Shown here: in pieces, positions 21,825-34,420 of the stretch
Layout of the letters: the number at the start of each line of letters is the position of its first letter
How positions within the stretch are numbered: the stretch's first letter is position 1
Assembly: GCA_030062745.1 (NCBI GenBank)
Contig: CP099839.1
Coordinates: 33,637,293-33,701,292 of the forward strand
Direction: 5' to 3'
Origin: Capitulum mitella
Taxonomy: Eukaryota; Arthropoda; Thecostraca; Pollicipedomorpha; Pollicipedidae
Length of the DNA: 64,000 nucleotides
The notes under the pieces: model-generated
What the model was told of the DNA's origin: nothing
Seen by the model: only the letters and a program-made list of their open reading frames with translations
Databases searched by the model: none
Made by a program: the position numbers and the translations under genes

Positions 21825-24760
21825 ATGCAAGCCATGGCTGAAAGGGAAGCATTTTTCAATTCTACGCTGTACCGCCTCAGCAGGCCTGAGTTTGAGGAAC
21901 CTGAAAAGATGTTTGCTGAGTGTAAAAAAGTCTTCTATCGGGTATGCGGGACATATGGTCCAGTTCTTCATGTGAAGTCTGCACCCAAACCCAACCAGAA
22001 TGTGGACCAGACAGCCGTGGCTTACCTTCAGCTCGGTGATCGCCCAAAATCACTGCCCATGTCGACTGGGGATGGCAACTACCTTTTCAATTCGGTCTCA
22101 TTAGCAATCACCAACTCTGAGGCGTACGCCACGGAAATTCGTGTGAGAGCCACGACTGAACTTGTTTTACATGCCCAGTGCCACGAAGGGCTGACGGACG
22201 CGATACTGGTCTCAGCCACCTGCGACCCGCCAATGGTGGTAGCCATCAGATGTCGTGAAAATCATAAGTGGTCTAGCATGTGGCGCATCTATGCCACCGC
22301 TGCCGTCATCGGAAGGGAAATCGAATCGGTGTACCCTCCAGTTCACGGTTCTGACAACCGGTGCAGTCGTCTGATGAACCAGCTTATCCATTCCAGGCCA
22401 GGTACGCAGGTGGCTGAGGATGGCGTATCCATTATGTGGTCCAGCGTTGCGCCCCTGAAAAAGGACAAAAACTATGGGCCTGCTGGCTGGGCGCCCAATC
22501 ACTTTGTATCTCTATATCCCATCGCCTTTGAAAACAGTAAGATAGACGCGATCGATTCCGTCGCCAATATCATTCGTACCGACACGAACAGCGATACAAT
22601 GAACAGTGCCGAACGCTGGACCTCAAATGTCCTGTGTGTGACCCTCGACGGAGACAATATTGGCCCAGAAACGGACATGAAAGCTCCAGACCGTGACAGC
22701 GAAAAGAGCAGGACGGACTCTCCGAGGCAGGGAATCTCACATGGATCTTGCTGTGGCGAGGAGATGCCCGACATTTCTGAAGGAGAGGGGTCAGCGACAT
22801 CTGGGAAAAGTAAAACTGTCAACAAAAGACGGGCGGATTCAATCTGGAACGACCAAAATGACTTGTTTTCCAGTCCCAAACAGGTCATCGATGGTGTGCG
22901 TCTGGGACTACCGTCCGATGCTGAAAAAGTGAAAACCATTCCAAAAAGAATCGTGACGTCATCTTCCTTTAGTGTCGAACATTCCTACATCAATGAAATT
23001 GATGCGGTCGGAGATGATTTGGGAGCTTGGCGTCATTACGGACAGCACTCCCGTCTTTTCCGTATCGATCCCGCAACTAATATTCGTAATTCGTAACTGC
23101 ACCCATGATCCCAAAGGCCACTACAAAGGCTACTTTACTTCATTTAGGCGGGGCAACAAATTGAAGTGGAGTGAGGTGTCCGAATGTGACGTGGTGACTG
23201 TCACCTGGGAAATTTATCGTCTGTCAGCAGACACAAATTTGAAGAAGATGATTGCTTTTACGACAAGTGCAACAGGGAAAGATTACGACATTTTCATTGA
23301 ATACGCGGGCCAGATCTCCTCTGCCAAACATCTCCATGGAAATTCTCGTCATGACGTGCCATACGTTAGGACGCCACGCACGATACTAAGAGAAGTAGAG
23401 TGCGGGGTCAGCGACGCGTCACCGAAAAAAGTGTACCGGAAAAGGGTTTTGGAAACACCTCACGAAGCTCCGGGGAATCATAAACAAGTAAAGTATCTTA
23501 AAAATAAATCCAAAGCGGCCGAACAGCGCACTACGACGCGCTATTCTGATCCTTACTCGGAAGTTTTGAACCGTGTAATAAATGAAAATCGAAATGATCT
23601 CAAGGATGTCAGGTTTGTAAGGGAAGTTACGTTTTCGGATACACCAATTATATCTCTTTACATGGACCAACATGTCACAAATTTAAACGGATTCCGCTGT
23701 GGGTCCCGGCATTCCGTGTCATCTGTTGACATCACATTTAATCTTGGCGACGTCGTGACCGTGTCTTATTTCGAAAATCTGAGCGTGGTAAGGAAAGATT
23801 CTGGCAAGCATCCAACGACGATCGGACCTAAAATGATCCACACGAGAAAAGATGAAAAGACATATTTTGCCTTTGCTTCCAAAATTCGACAACTCATAAA
23901 ACAAGACAAATGTTAGCGTGCCCTAGGAATCTATGACGATGAACGCCTGTACAGGCCTTTGCTGGTAACGTTTCCGGGGATTAAACACTTCCTCTGTCGA
24001 GTTCATTTTCGCCGCAACGTCCTGCTGAAAATACGCTCAACGGCCCCTGCGACGACAACAGTAGACGTTATCATGCACGACCTATTTGATGAAACCTCAG
24101 GACTTATAAACAGGAGTAATGAAACTGTGTGCCACGAAAGGCTGGATTCACTTTGCAGCAGATGGTGTGCCATGGATGTCAAGGCAAAAACGTTTGTAGA
24201 GTACTTTAGGAAATACAAACTCAATAAAATGTTTAAAATGTATCATCGGAGTAAATTTCACGACCAACAGAGCTGAAAGTGTGAACAGCCTGATTCAGCA
24301 AGTGGTCGGCAATAATAAACTTAAAGTAAACGACTTCATTGATAAGATAAAAGATGTAGTAATCTTTGAGTACCATGAAGTCATCCGGGCTTTGGAATTT
24401 GCAGGTGATTTCAAGCTCCATGGTACTTACCAGCAGTTCGTCTTCAAATGCATAGTGGATCCAAATCTGTTCAAGAAACAACAAAATGCCAAGGCCTTTT
24501 TAACTATCGAGCCAAAAGTCACTGCTTTCAGCTGCGCGACATCTATGAATATCCCTTCCTCTGCTGGCCGTAAATCTTCACAAAAGCAACCGCTGAAAAG
24601 AAAACGTCCCCTGCATATCAATGTTCAGCCATTTTATGTTGAGGCTTGCACTCCTCAGACCAAAAAGTGTAAAACGTGTGGGGAGCCATTTGTTTATAAG
24701 GCTACTAAACCACCATTTGATAATGGTGGTTTTGGAGCTACTAAGCCACTAAGCTACTAA
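21825..24760 (+). pseudogene. MULE-type transposase gene with N-terminal OTU-like domain, decayed
   Basis: Four consecutive frames form one transposon protein. The first (21825-23096, 423 residues) has an OTU-like protease fold signature. TGDGNYLFNS (about residues 81-90) corresponds to the DGNC-LF catalytic block with Tyr86 in place of Cys, and NHFVSLYP (His226) fits the catalytic histidine. The second (22972-23916) overlaps in another frame and carries VDITFNLGD (Asp253), the DxTF first catalytic site of Mutator-like transposases. A TAG at 23914-23916 interrupts it. The same frame resumes with IYDDERL and FLCRVHFRRNV, the MULE C-x2-H motif. A frameshift near 24265 leads to TNRAESVNSLI and a Lys-rich tail ending 24760. 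Two frameshifts and one stop make it inactive, although the first frame is long and intact. Confidence 0.75.
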
Positions 24761-24775
24761 ACCACCATTTGGAGC
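24700..24775. repeat. short palindrome and direct repeat at the 3' end of the MULE relic
   Basis: CCACCATTTGATAATGGTGG is a perfect 8-bp-arm inverted repeat. CTACTAAACCACCATTT occurs twice (about 24701 and 24753). This may be the remnant of a terminal repeat of the transposon. Confidence 0.5.
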
Positions 24776-25032
24776 GCTGGGAATATCCAAAAAAAAGATT
24801 GGAAACGATATTGTCCGAGTTGCGACTTTCAGAAAAATGAGTAAAATGTCGTATTACATTCCAAGGTCATGTCTCCTTTCTAGATTTCCCAACATTAATT
24901 CCAGTTCGGCACACATCATTATACAAATGTTCGTCTCCACTTGTCGGAATGTCACAAATCACATCTGCGGGAGATATTAAACTTTCCAATCTGAAGTTTT
25001 TCCTTTGCGTTTGCATCTGCTGTACACATGGC

Positions 25033-25286
25033 AATCAAATCACTAAGCCGTGGTGAACTTGTCTGGGGGAGTTGCTCCCCTCTGCACAAGGGCGGCCACC
25101 GAGATGTCAGGCGTATTGGTTTGACTGCACTGGCAGACACTAACACTGACGAGGCCCCATCTGCTGACAGTGACGTTTGAACCCGACTAAATCAAATCAA
25201 TACGCCGTGATGAACTTGTCTGGGGGACTTGCTCCCCTCTGCACAAGGGCGGCCACTGGGGATTTGAGGCGTATTGGTTTGACTGT
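25033..25286 (+). repeat. ~96-bp direct duplication, period 157
   Basis: A block from AATCAAATCA through GCGTATTGGTTTGACTG occurs at 25033-25128 and 25190-25286. Both copies include a GGGGGA-N-TGCTCCCC hairpin and CTCTGCACAAGGGCGGCCAC. The unit is unassigned; no tRNA-like promoter boxes are evident. Confidence 0.75.
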
Positions 25287-28022
25287 GCATGGATAACAAT
25301 GACGTGGCCTCGGCTCATGTGACAGTGTTGACGAAAACCCCAGTGATTTGTGGGCTGCGCTTGCTTTGAATTGTCGATTTTCATAACGTTCGTGGCCCGG
25401 AAAAACAAAAGGGTGTTGATCTGTTTAACATTTGTAGCCGAAATGTTCATTGTTTGCAATCTAATGAAATCACTAACATTGTACAACTTCGTTCCAGAAT
25501 CTCGGGATATATGCGGCTGATAATTGTTCCCCATCGCCACCAGGCTCGGTGTTTGGAACCATTATGGGCGATTTCTTGGACAGCAGAGAAGTGGGAATAG
25601 GGGGTAAAAAGTGGACCTTGGCATGGGCTTCAGTCTCAGTTCTGGCCTTTTTCCAGGGGTCTTTCCTAAATTCCTTTTGATAGTTCAAAATGTACTATAA
25701 AGAATCATTCCGTCACTCATTGTTTTATATTTCAGATGTGTTCCATGCACATAGCAAGGAATGCCGCGACTTTGTCACCTTTCTTCGCCAAACCTGTCAT
25801 TTACCTCATTCTTGAGTCGCGGGGTTTTTGGGTGTGGAGCATTCCTGGCTGTTCGATAATGGATAGCGGATTATTTTGAAGAAAAATAATTTTGTTTAAC
25901 ATTCCTGCAAGTTCGGATTTGGTAGGTTAACATGCAGTTCCCGTTGTAATGAAAACAGGTAACTTCACAGGCAGGTGCCATGTGCCTGTGGCTCATTGTG
26001 GCCTTCAGCGGACTAAGATGAGTATGTAGTCACTGCTTTGGACCCCGCCTCTGTCGCCTGATTTCAAACGCATCTGATCACGGGACATTGTAGTTAATTT
26101 AGTACCCTGTGACATGAGCTCTTCAGAACACATTTAGACCACCTTGTCGCTTATTGGAAGTTATTGGAAGTCTCACTTTCCCAGCAGGGAGGGCGGCGAC
26201 TTTACAACACCTCGTTTCGGCAGTCGCTGGCAACAGGCACTCATTCCGAAAGTTGGTGAAGGGACACTGTGCAAAGGGGAACGTCTCCTGGACCCAAAAT
26301 GACGTGAAAATACGCAGTGGAAATCCGAAAACTGTGTTGTAGAAGGCTCGGAGTCAGCTCCTGGATCCGCGCTCGGTCAACGTGTTTTGTTTCTAAGTTG
26401 CGGGAACTGAGGAAGGAATTGCCCTGGCTGTCCAACAATGGATAATGGATTATTTCGGAGAAAAATGTATTTGCGCTGCGTCTTTGGTGGTGATCATTTG
26501 GGTTGCGCAACAGTTCTTAATACGGCTATCCCACACTGCTGGCGGATTATGTTATAAAAAGTGTCCTGTATGCGTAACACTGTTTCACGTTCAGCTGGAA
26601 GGGTGAGGATTCAGGCTGTGACGCGTCCGTTGTGTCCAGTCCTACGATGACTGACCGTTCCGAATGGGACGTTGGCCATACGTCAGGCTTATTTTGTCTG
26701 CTGTTGGTCCTATGCAGTGTCCTGTTTCCAGCGTCATGGGTGTAGGAGTGCGGCAAAAAGTGGGGAGACCATTCGTCAAGGCATGCCAACCTTCAAGCTG
26801 GACGCCGATCTCCAGCAGGGGCGCAATCTGCTTGGAATGAAACTGATAGTTGACTTATATAGCTACGGATTTAAAGGCACATATATCAATGCATTTCTGT
26901 AGTTAGAGACATGTGCCCAAGCGGACATGAGCGGTTCTGAGGAACCAGATGAGATGAAGCACTTTTTGCTTGTGCTCCTGTGGCATTGTCACGTTTGATT
27001 TCGAGCCTTTGACGTAGTTTTTTACTACTTCGTTTGCTGATAGTGGTTCGAGACAGTTGCGTCACGTCCGATTTTTCCCATGAAGTCTGCCTCCATGACT
27101 TCGCACAGAATGCCCCCCCCCCCCCAAATGCGGGACACCTTGTGTGTAAGGTGTGCCTGCCTCGTAGACGCGTTCAGTATGAGAGAGGCGCCAAATTCTT
27201 AAAAGTCGTCTCATCTGCTCAAGATGAAGGGGAGCTTGGCCCGTATCGGGCTCCGAGCATGTGAGAGTTACCTGACCTGTACAAGAGCGCTTACTTGTAG
27301 GGGGCGCCGTGTCCACGAGGAGTGATTCATTATACGTTGAGGGGGCGCCTGGAAGCGGATGATAACTAGAGAGGTCAGAAGCCCTTCGCCGGAAAGAAAT
27401 TGTAGAAAGATTTTGGTATCGTTTTGGGCCCGCGTTTAAGAGATCTTTTTCATTTTCATTCGAAGCAAATTTTTCCTGTGGTACAAAGAGGGCGCCCGCA
27501 CCATGGACCAAAAAGTGTGGGGTGAGGAGGGAAAACGACCCCCTTGGTTCTTACACCCATGTCCGGCGCTATCTCATGCTGAATTCTGTTCCTTGTCCAG
27601 TTCCTTGTTGTGTTATCTAAGCATTTCGATACCATGCAGTATCCTGTTCGAGCTGCAGAACCATGCTATATCTGTCTCTTCGTCGAGTTCCACGCAGCAT
27701 CTTTTATCACGTCATCCAGTATCTGCTACTGCAGTCTGACCAGTTAGTACTTTAAATTACTTGAGATATAGGATTTTGTACGTCAGACAGTTAACGATGC
27801 TGTACTGTCGCACTCGCCGAGATCCTTATGATAGTCGCAAAGTTTAGCTAACATCCCAAAGCTGTCTATTTTCATTGCTGTGGTGTGGACGTTCTGTCCT
27901 TCCCCAGCTCCCTCTGGTACTACCATTGTCATTTCAGATAGACCCAGGAGGTGTGTCTGCTCACCGTCCCACTTCTTTGCAATGACGATTTACAGCTGGA
28001 GAAATGTCCAACTTTACTGTGA
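25287..28022. other. no gene recognised; one diverged direct repeat
   Basis: No coding exon is supported. About 42 bases starting CTGGCTGT and containing ATGGATA-GGATTATTT recur at 25845 and 26424, so part of this stretch is an old duplication. A C16 run lies near 27113. Confidence 0.4.
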
Positions 28023-28030
28023 CATTGGTT

Positions 28031-28188
28031 CAGGGGCGCAGCCAGGATTTTTTTTAAGGACGGGGCAGAGCTCGATGTGAACTTAAATGATACGAAAACT
28101 GCCTGCTGAGCAGACGATGTGCAATCGTTTTCACAAAAATGCGGGCCTAAGGGGGGGCGGCCCCCGGCCCCGCTTGGCTGCGCCGGTG
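28031..28188 (+). mobile_element. 158-bp hAT-like MITE
   Basis: It begins CAGGGGCGCAGCCAGGATTT and ends with the imperfect inverse GGCTGCGCCGGTG. CATTGGTT and CTTTGGTC outside agree at six of eight bases, as expected for an old hAT target duplication. The termini match those of the elements at 18676, 29891 and 63321. Confidence 0.65.
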
Positions 28189-28196
28189 CTTTGGTC

Positions 28197-29882
28197 TTAT
28201 CCAGCCGAAACCAAGCGCTACCTGTGGTAACAAAAGCGGCTGTCGCGGACGGTAACGCTTCGATAATGTGTCAGTCAGTTAGGAAACATTGTCGTTTTCG
28301 GTGTATGCGGTTGTAGGCTTCATGTGCTGTCGAAATACCCTTTCCGTTCGTCATGTCCGTTATTCAGTGTCATATTCGACTGTGAATTTCAAACCTTCAT
28401 AATCCGAACCGAAGGGATGCTGTTTCTCGCACTATGTTATGAGGTAACGTACCGATTACCGGTACTGTGTCCCAGGCTGGAGGATCCTGAATATGCTGAC
28501 GCCGCATTCCTGGGCAGGTGTTGCATGCCTCGACAACGTGGCGTTCTGCTACGGTGTGTGTCGTTATTCGGCGGCGGTGGCACGCGTTGGGGTAACTGTG
28601 GACGGATGACCAGCAGTGCCGTCGACGTCTGCCAGCCGTCGACGCTTGAAAGCCGAGCAGCTCGCTCACGGCTTCGCGGAGGCCAAATGAAACAAGAACC
28701 ATGAAGGACCCCTTTGGTTACTACGCAAGCGATTTATTCAATCCGAGCTTGGGATTGACAGCAGGAGACGGTAATGTGATTAGTGATAGTGACAGTGTAT
28801 TCGCGCAGCTGGTTACATACCTAAAACGGCAACATGCTGTTGATTGGAGTGCGCCTCGACATGTATTGAGAGCTAGCCATTCTGTTTCCGTCGTTATATT
28901 ATTGAGAGTCGTGGGTTACATGGATTGTCTCAGTCGTGCGTTTTACGGCGTGTTATCATGTACTGTGGGAAATATGTGGATATGCCGTTCTATATTCGAC
29001 CCTCTGCTGTCGAACTAACGGCGGCTATATGATGCTCCATCCATGAAGTTTCATGTATGTCTATGCTTTGTAACGTGTATGATGAATGTCTCCGTGATCA
29101 CGCAAAGTTTGTGACGGAGTTCGCATTGTCTTCTATGTCTAGTCCTTCCGGGTTTGCGTATTTGGATTCAGTGGTCAGGATACATCCCTTTAGGATGCAT
29201 ATACACGGTAGTCGTGTGTTGTGTGACCTGTAGGCGCGCGTGTAGCAGTGGTGTATGATAATATGTGGCGCCCTAGCCAAACCAGTGGTAAGCTGTACTT
29301 TCGCTAATACAGTTCGCTAATGCGTTCGCTAACACAATAATGGCTAATCTGTCCGGATCACGGGCGTGTGCGAATAACAGCTAAAATTCAGATAGGTTTC
29401 AGGATTCGAATATGGGGATGGTTACATGCGAATATTCTGCTCAGATAATCGAATCGTGAAGTTTGTGCCATTTTGACCCGAAAAGTGCGATCGGAGCAAT
29501 ATGTGAAGACCAGACTAATTCACAGCTGCATGAACATGTAACAGAACTTTCTAGCTGCGGCCGGCACCGAGCACCGGGTGGACGGCGGCCGGGCGCTGCC
29601 GAGGCAGAGAAGGGGCATGAAGTCAGCCGGGCAGAGCGCGCTATGCTGCTGTGTAACCAGAATAGGGTATGCAAGGGTTCCCAATGCCTCAGTTTCTCGC
29701 TTCGTTTTCGACTGGGATGTGCGTGTGATAATGGAAAATCAGGACATGTGCAAAGGCTTATTGCGTACACAGTGCCCATTCATGTGTCGAGGTACCGGTT
29801 ATTTCGCTGTGTCCGTCTCAGTAGACTAAAATCAAAGGCACAGTTTAAATGGGCCCTATGAACTGTACAGTAGCGTCCACCT
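28197..29882. other. no gene recognised
   Basis: A few open frames of 60-130 codons occur on both strands, overlapping one another, without domain signatures or splice context. I treat them as chance. Confidence 0.4.
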
Positions 29883-29890
29883 TTACTAAC

Positions 29891-30597
29891 CAATGGCGCA
29901 GCGCCAAGAATTTCGGGGGAGGATGGTTCTCGCCGAGCGGTAGGTTCCTCACTTCATGTGGGCCCCCCGGGCAGCAGGGGCCCGCCGGCCGGCAGGGGCC
30001 CTACATATTGACAGGAGGTCCCTACAGGCCGGTAAGGAACCCCTACCTGTCTTTGGATGGTCTCCTACAGGCCAGCAGGGGGCACGCGCCTGCATGCCGG
30101 CAGGGAGCCCTTTCGACCAGCGGGGGGGCCCCTACGGGCCGACAGGGGACACAAAAGACCATAGAGCTTCCCTCCACATGTCAGCAGGGGTCCTTCAAAG
30201 GCTGACAGGGGCTCCTCAGGCCGGCAGGGGGCCCCAAAGACCAGCAGGTGGCCCCTATCGGGCCGGTAGGGGTCCAAAACGCCGGCAGGGGATCCTTGCA
30301 GGCCAGCAGGGGGCCCTACAGGCTAGCAGAGGCCCCCACATGCCGGCAGGGGGCCTCTAGAGGGTGGCATGGAGCACCTACAGGCAGGTAGGGGGCGCCC
30401 TACATGTCAACAGGGCACCTTCTTTAGGCTTGTGTCTATATATTCCATCTTGTCTTCTCCTGTTTAGCGTTCTTAAAACATTTTGGCAATAGCTTCGATG
30501 AGAGTAATTTTCTGACCTTGGTGGGGACGGGCTCCCTTCAGACATTCCGGGGGGGAGGGGGTCATGGGACTCCAAGGACCCCCTGGCTGCGTCCCTG
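29891..30597 (-). mobile_element. hAT-like non-autonomous element filled with a 20-bp minisatellite, copy 2
   Basis: The termini resemble CAATGGCGCAGCGCCAAG on the left and the inverse of CAGGGACGCAGCCAGG on the right. TTACTAAC and TCACTCAC outside agree at six of eight bases. The interior (about 29955-30420) is a run of a unit near GGCAGGGGCCCCTACAGGCC, the reverse complement of the unit at 18780-19270, so the two elements lie in opposite orientation. A non-repetitive tail follows up to the right terminus. Confidence 0.65.
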
Positions 30598-30605
30598 TCA
30601 CTCAC

Positions 30606-32039
30606 CGACTGATACCGGCCTGACATCTCTGCCCGTCGTTGCCAAATACGGAAGGAGTAGCAGACTGTGCTCGAGGTGACTCATCTCCCTACAAAATATG
30701 ACTAGCAGATCCATGCGACAATAGAGAGGCGGAGGGGCATACCTTGGCAGTGTCACTCAGCATTGCTCTCGTCCATAATAATGTACATAAATGACAATAA
30801 CAGTATGTAATGCTCCGATTAGCATCCGCTCGATTATGTATCATTGACTCGTGTTTTTCTTCAGATTCTGTAGCTACATGCAAGAGTATTCACATGCTCG
30901 GTTGCCGAACATTCGGGAAATATTCTTCGGATGGAAAGGAGCCAACCGAACACTCATAGAACACTGGAACGTCGAAATCAAGATTAGAACATTCACCGAA
31001 TCGGAATATTCGAGTCATCCGAGAAACAATCATCAGTCTTAGTGCAAATGCCCGGCAAAGAGACTCGGACATGGCGCCGTCGGTAGGAGGCCGGTGGGAG
31101 GCGTCGCGAGGGATTCATTACTTTAATTTCGTTCAGATATCGGCATTGGACAGTTAGGCTTCGGCGGTGCAGATGGCAGTGTTCCGGCCTTGCCTTTCCG
31201 AAGAGATCCTGCAGGTCGTGAGCAATATCCAGCTGGTGCCTATGAAAATCACGTAAGATCTGCATGCCAGTTACCTACGCGGCTCCCACATCGGAAGCCA
31301 AGTCGTCCTGCGAGATCCGCCATCAAAACATTTGGATCCCTTCGGGATCGTTAGCATGGTGGAAACTCAACGCCGCTACTTCGTCCGGCTCCCGAGCGGC
31401 CGCGCACTGACCCGCAACCACCGACATCTCCGACAACGATAAGCGCATGCCGCACCGCACAGTGACGCTCCAATTCTAGTCCTATAGGCACGAGGAATCC
31501 TTCGACAGCCAGCCCCAAGGACGTGGGAAGCGGAGGCAGGGAGGCAGCCCCCAAAATTTTGTTTGAAATTTAACACATTGACCTTGTGGGCGTTGACTGG
31601 GAAGAATTGATCCAAAATGCTTCCCCCCACTGTAGAGGAGTTCCCGCGCCCCTGGCCAGATCGCGTTGAAAAACAACGAGTGGCATTCAACCGCTAATCA
31701 ATAAACCAACGACTATGTCACAGAACTCGATATATGACGCGTTAACACTATTCTGTAGTTACGCATGAAAGCCAGTGAGCGCAGCATTGGAAGCCTAGCT
31801 ACTCAGACTTTTATGAAAGTAATCCATTATATACGGTGTATGTTGCCGTATGCTCAGTCGATTGACAGACGTTTGGTGCTCATTGGCTTTGTGATTTTTT
31901 TTTTAGTAAGGGATGGGCATGCAGAACCACGTTGCTTATAGCTTACGCCGCTTTAAGGTGCCTCAGAACGCATCCGTGTCATTGGTTCTCAAACGCGATA
32001 TGTTTAACACAACTAGCCATCGATCACATTTCATTTTGT
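30606..32039. other. no gene recognised
   Basis: No exon, RNA or repeat family identified. Confidence 0.4.
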
Positions 32040-32990
32040 AACGATTCCCTAAGCGATTATCGAATGTGGAATGGGCAGCAACACTGACGCTACGTTATTG
32101 GTGAATGATAGCATGCGGAGTTCCCGTCTATCCACTTTTCTTCGCTCACAGTGAATATTTCTGGATGAAATTTGAACGCGAGACATTTCAGACAATTTCC
32201 AATGGAACAGTGATGGTTTCATGGACAATGACTTGGTGATTTTTGAGTACGGTTTGGACAGCAAGAGGTACCATTTTTGGTTCCCATCGAATGTTTGTTA
32301 GCAACATATGGAAGTTCATAAAATTGGAACGCGAACTATTCTTGGGCACTAGCAATCGATTACTGCTGGTTTCATTAAAATCTATAGGGTGCCATTTGAG
32401 TATGGTTTCGTCAGCAGTAAGGGCGTTGCGCCATTAGTGAGTGATGGCGCGCAGCGGCTCCGAATTTCACGTTTATGCACTTTTCTCTGCTTAGATTGCA
32501 TATTTCTCAATGAAATTTAAACGCGAACCATTTCAGAGAATTTTCAGTCGAGTTGTAATGGTTTCATGAACGTTGGTTTAGTGTTTTTGAGTATGGTTTG
32601 GGCAGCAAGACCACTTTTGGTGTCCGTCCATATCTTTGTTAGTAACTTATGGAAGTCAGTAAAACCTAAACGCCAACTATTCCTTCACATTATGAGTCGA
32701 TTGTTAATAATTTTATGAAAATCTTTGGGATTATTTTTGAGAGTGGTTTGGGCAGCAACAGCTGATTGGTCATTTGTGACTGTAACGTACATTTAAGTCG
32801 ACTTTTTCCGTTGTTACCGCATAAAGCATCTCAAAATCCAAATGCGATAGTACTCATTCACGGCTTCATCGATTGCTGTTATCAGAAAGTCAAAATATTT
32901 GCCAGTGTTAGAGTATGGTTTGGGCAGGAGCTCCGGGCAGCAAATTGTACTCTCCGCCGCAAGTTGTGTAATCTTGTAGCCACTTATTTT
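32040..32990 (+). repeat. diverged tandem repeat, period about 340 bp
   Basis: The word GAGTATGGTTTGGGCAGCAA recurs, with changes, at about 32062, 32245, 32398, 32589, 32739 and 32911. Alternate occurrences are 322-344 bases apart, and intervening words (TTTCATG, ATGAAATTTAAACGCGAACC, GTTAGTAACTTATGGAAGT) repeat in step. This is about 2.6 units, each with two similar halves. Confidence 0.7.
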
Positions 32991-33584
32991 TGCCACGCGC
33001 GCCATATATGTATCGTTACATGTACTTGGTTTTTGGGGTTGTGCAAGGCCCTGGAAGTTCGGGATGTGGCGTGCGCTGCCTCACGAGGTGAGACCTGATG
33101 CAGCTATTCCGGTATTGCGCAGGATCGTGTTTGACACGAGCTGTGTATCATTGAAACATGGACGCAGGGGTGGATTCAGAGATCCGGATGATGCGCTGAG
33201 AGGTGGGATGTGGCTAATCTCCATCGGTGTAACCTCCCCGGTGTCGCCGGTCAATTTTCCATTGGGTGTCTTGGATGTGGCAAAAACGAAAAGATGCAAA
33301 TGTTTCAGTGGTCATGGCAAAAATAAAGATTGCGACAGTCAGCATGTTGGATTTGTTGTTCTTGGTGTGATAAATGGAGGATATGGAACAAGTTTTGCAA
33401 TGCCCATGCTAAAACTGCCCGGGTAATGGTCCAGTAGGCATTTCACCTGGCAATGGGGGTCGCAGTGGAAAGACTTTACACCGATGGGTGACTAAACGTC
33501 TCTTGACAACATCATAAGAACTGGATGGGAAATGTTAATGCAGGCCAATTTGTGGCAGGTTTTCAGCCAGTTGACTCTGACAAG
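32991..33584. other. no gene recognised
   Basis: No exon, RNA or repeat is supported here. CAGGGGTGGATTCAGAG near 33167 resembles a transposon terminus, but no partner is found. Confidence 0.35.
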
Positions 33585-34420
33585 GATGGGGGGGGGGGGT
33601 AAAAGCCAGAATGGGGGTATTTTTCACTTACTATGATTCCAATGTTCATTGGCCAATTTTGATGCAGTGACCATGAATCATGAAATATGGTGTTCATTGG
33701 CCGATTTTGATGCATTGAGCTTAAATTGTGAAGTCATTGATGTGATGTTTCCCTATGGCCCTTGCTCTTACAATTTTCATAAAGTTCACAGGCATTCACA
33801 GGGCTTGGAAAATTGGCAGAACATTTTTGGAAAATGGAATGAATAGGACAATTTGCACTAATCATTCAGCTTTTACTGGCCATTCTACACTTCAGATGTG
33901 CAAATCATTCTGCATTGTTTACATTATGAAGGCATAGGTGGTGTCAGGGGCATGAAAAAGGGAGAACTGTTATGGTTGCATGTCAGTCAAATCAGCTTAT
34001 GACTTCTGACCTCACATGACTTAAGATGACCTCATTCACATGTAATGATGATTGGCTCATTCCCTAGCATTTGAAAATTTTTCCTATAATTAATGTTAAC
34101 TAGATTTCGTGGTCCTTTTTATGGCCATCATGATGTAAGGTGCACACAAACATTTTACTTCTTGGCCCCTTGACCTAACCTGATATCTGCTTGAAACTTG
34201 GAACAAGGAGAAAGCACAGTGTTGAGCTACCCACATGTTTTGTTAGAAACATGAACTAGCATCAAATATATTTGTGTTAGATAGTATTTTGATTCAATCT
34301 TGACCCGGCCTTCTCAGGCAACTGCAGATCAACAAAAATAGTTTTGTATGTTGGCCCAGTTATTTACCTGCACACTTGTACACAGTTCTAAGTTCTCTCC
34401 TAACAACTTCCTTGTTCCGC
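33585..34420 (+). mobile_element. TTAA element, decayed and truncated copy
   Basis: It shares the interior of the 1.2 kb TTAA family in the same order: TTTGATGCAGTGACCATGAAT, GGCATAGGTGGTGTCAGGGGC, ATGTAAGGTGCACACA and CCTGATATCTGCTTGAAACT. Both termini are missing, and it is more diverged than the three full copies. Confidence 0.6.

Noticed and set aside
29463-29861. A 132-codon plus-strand frame
   Set aside because: Another frame and the opposite strand are open at the same place, no domain is seen, and it runs into the terminus of a transposon.
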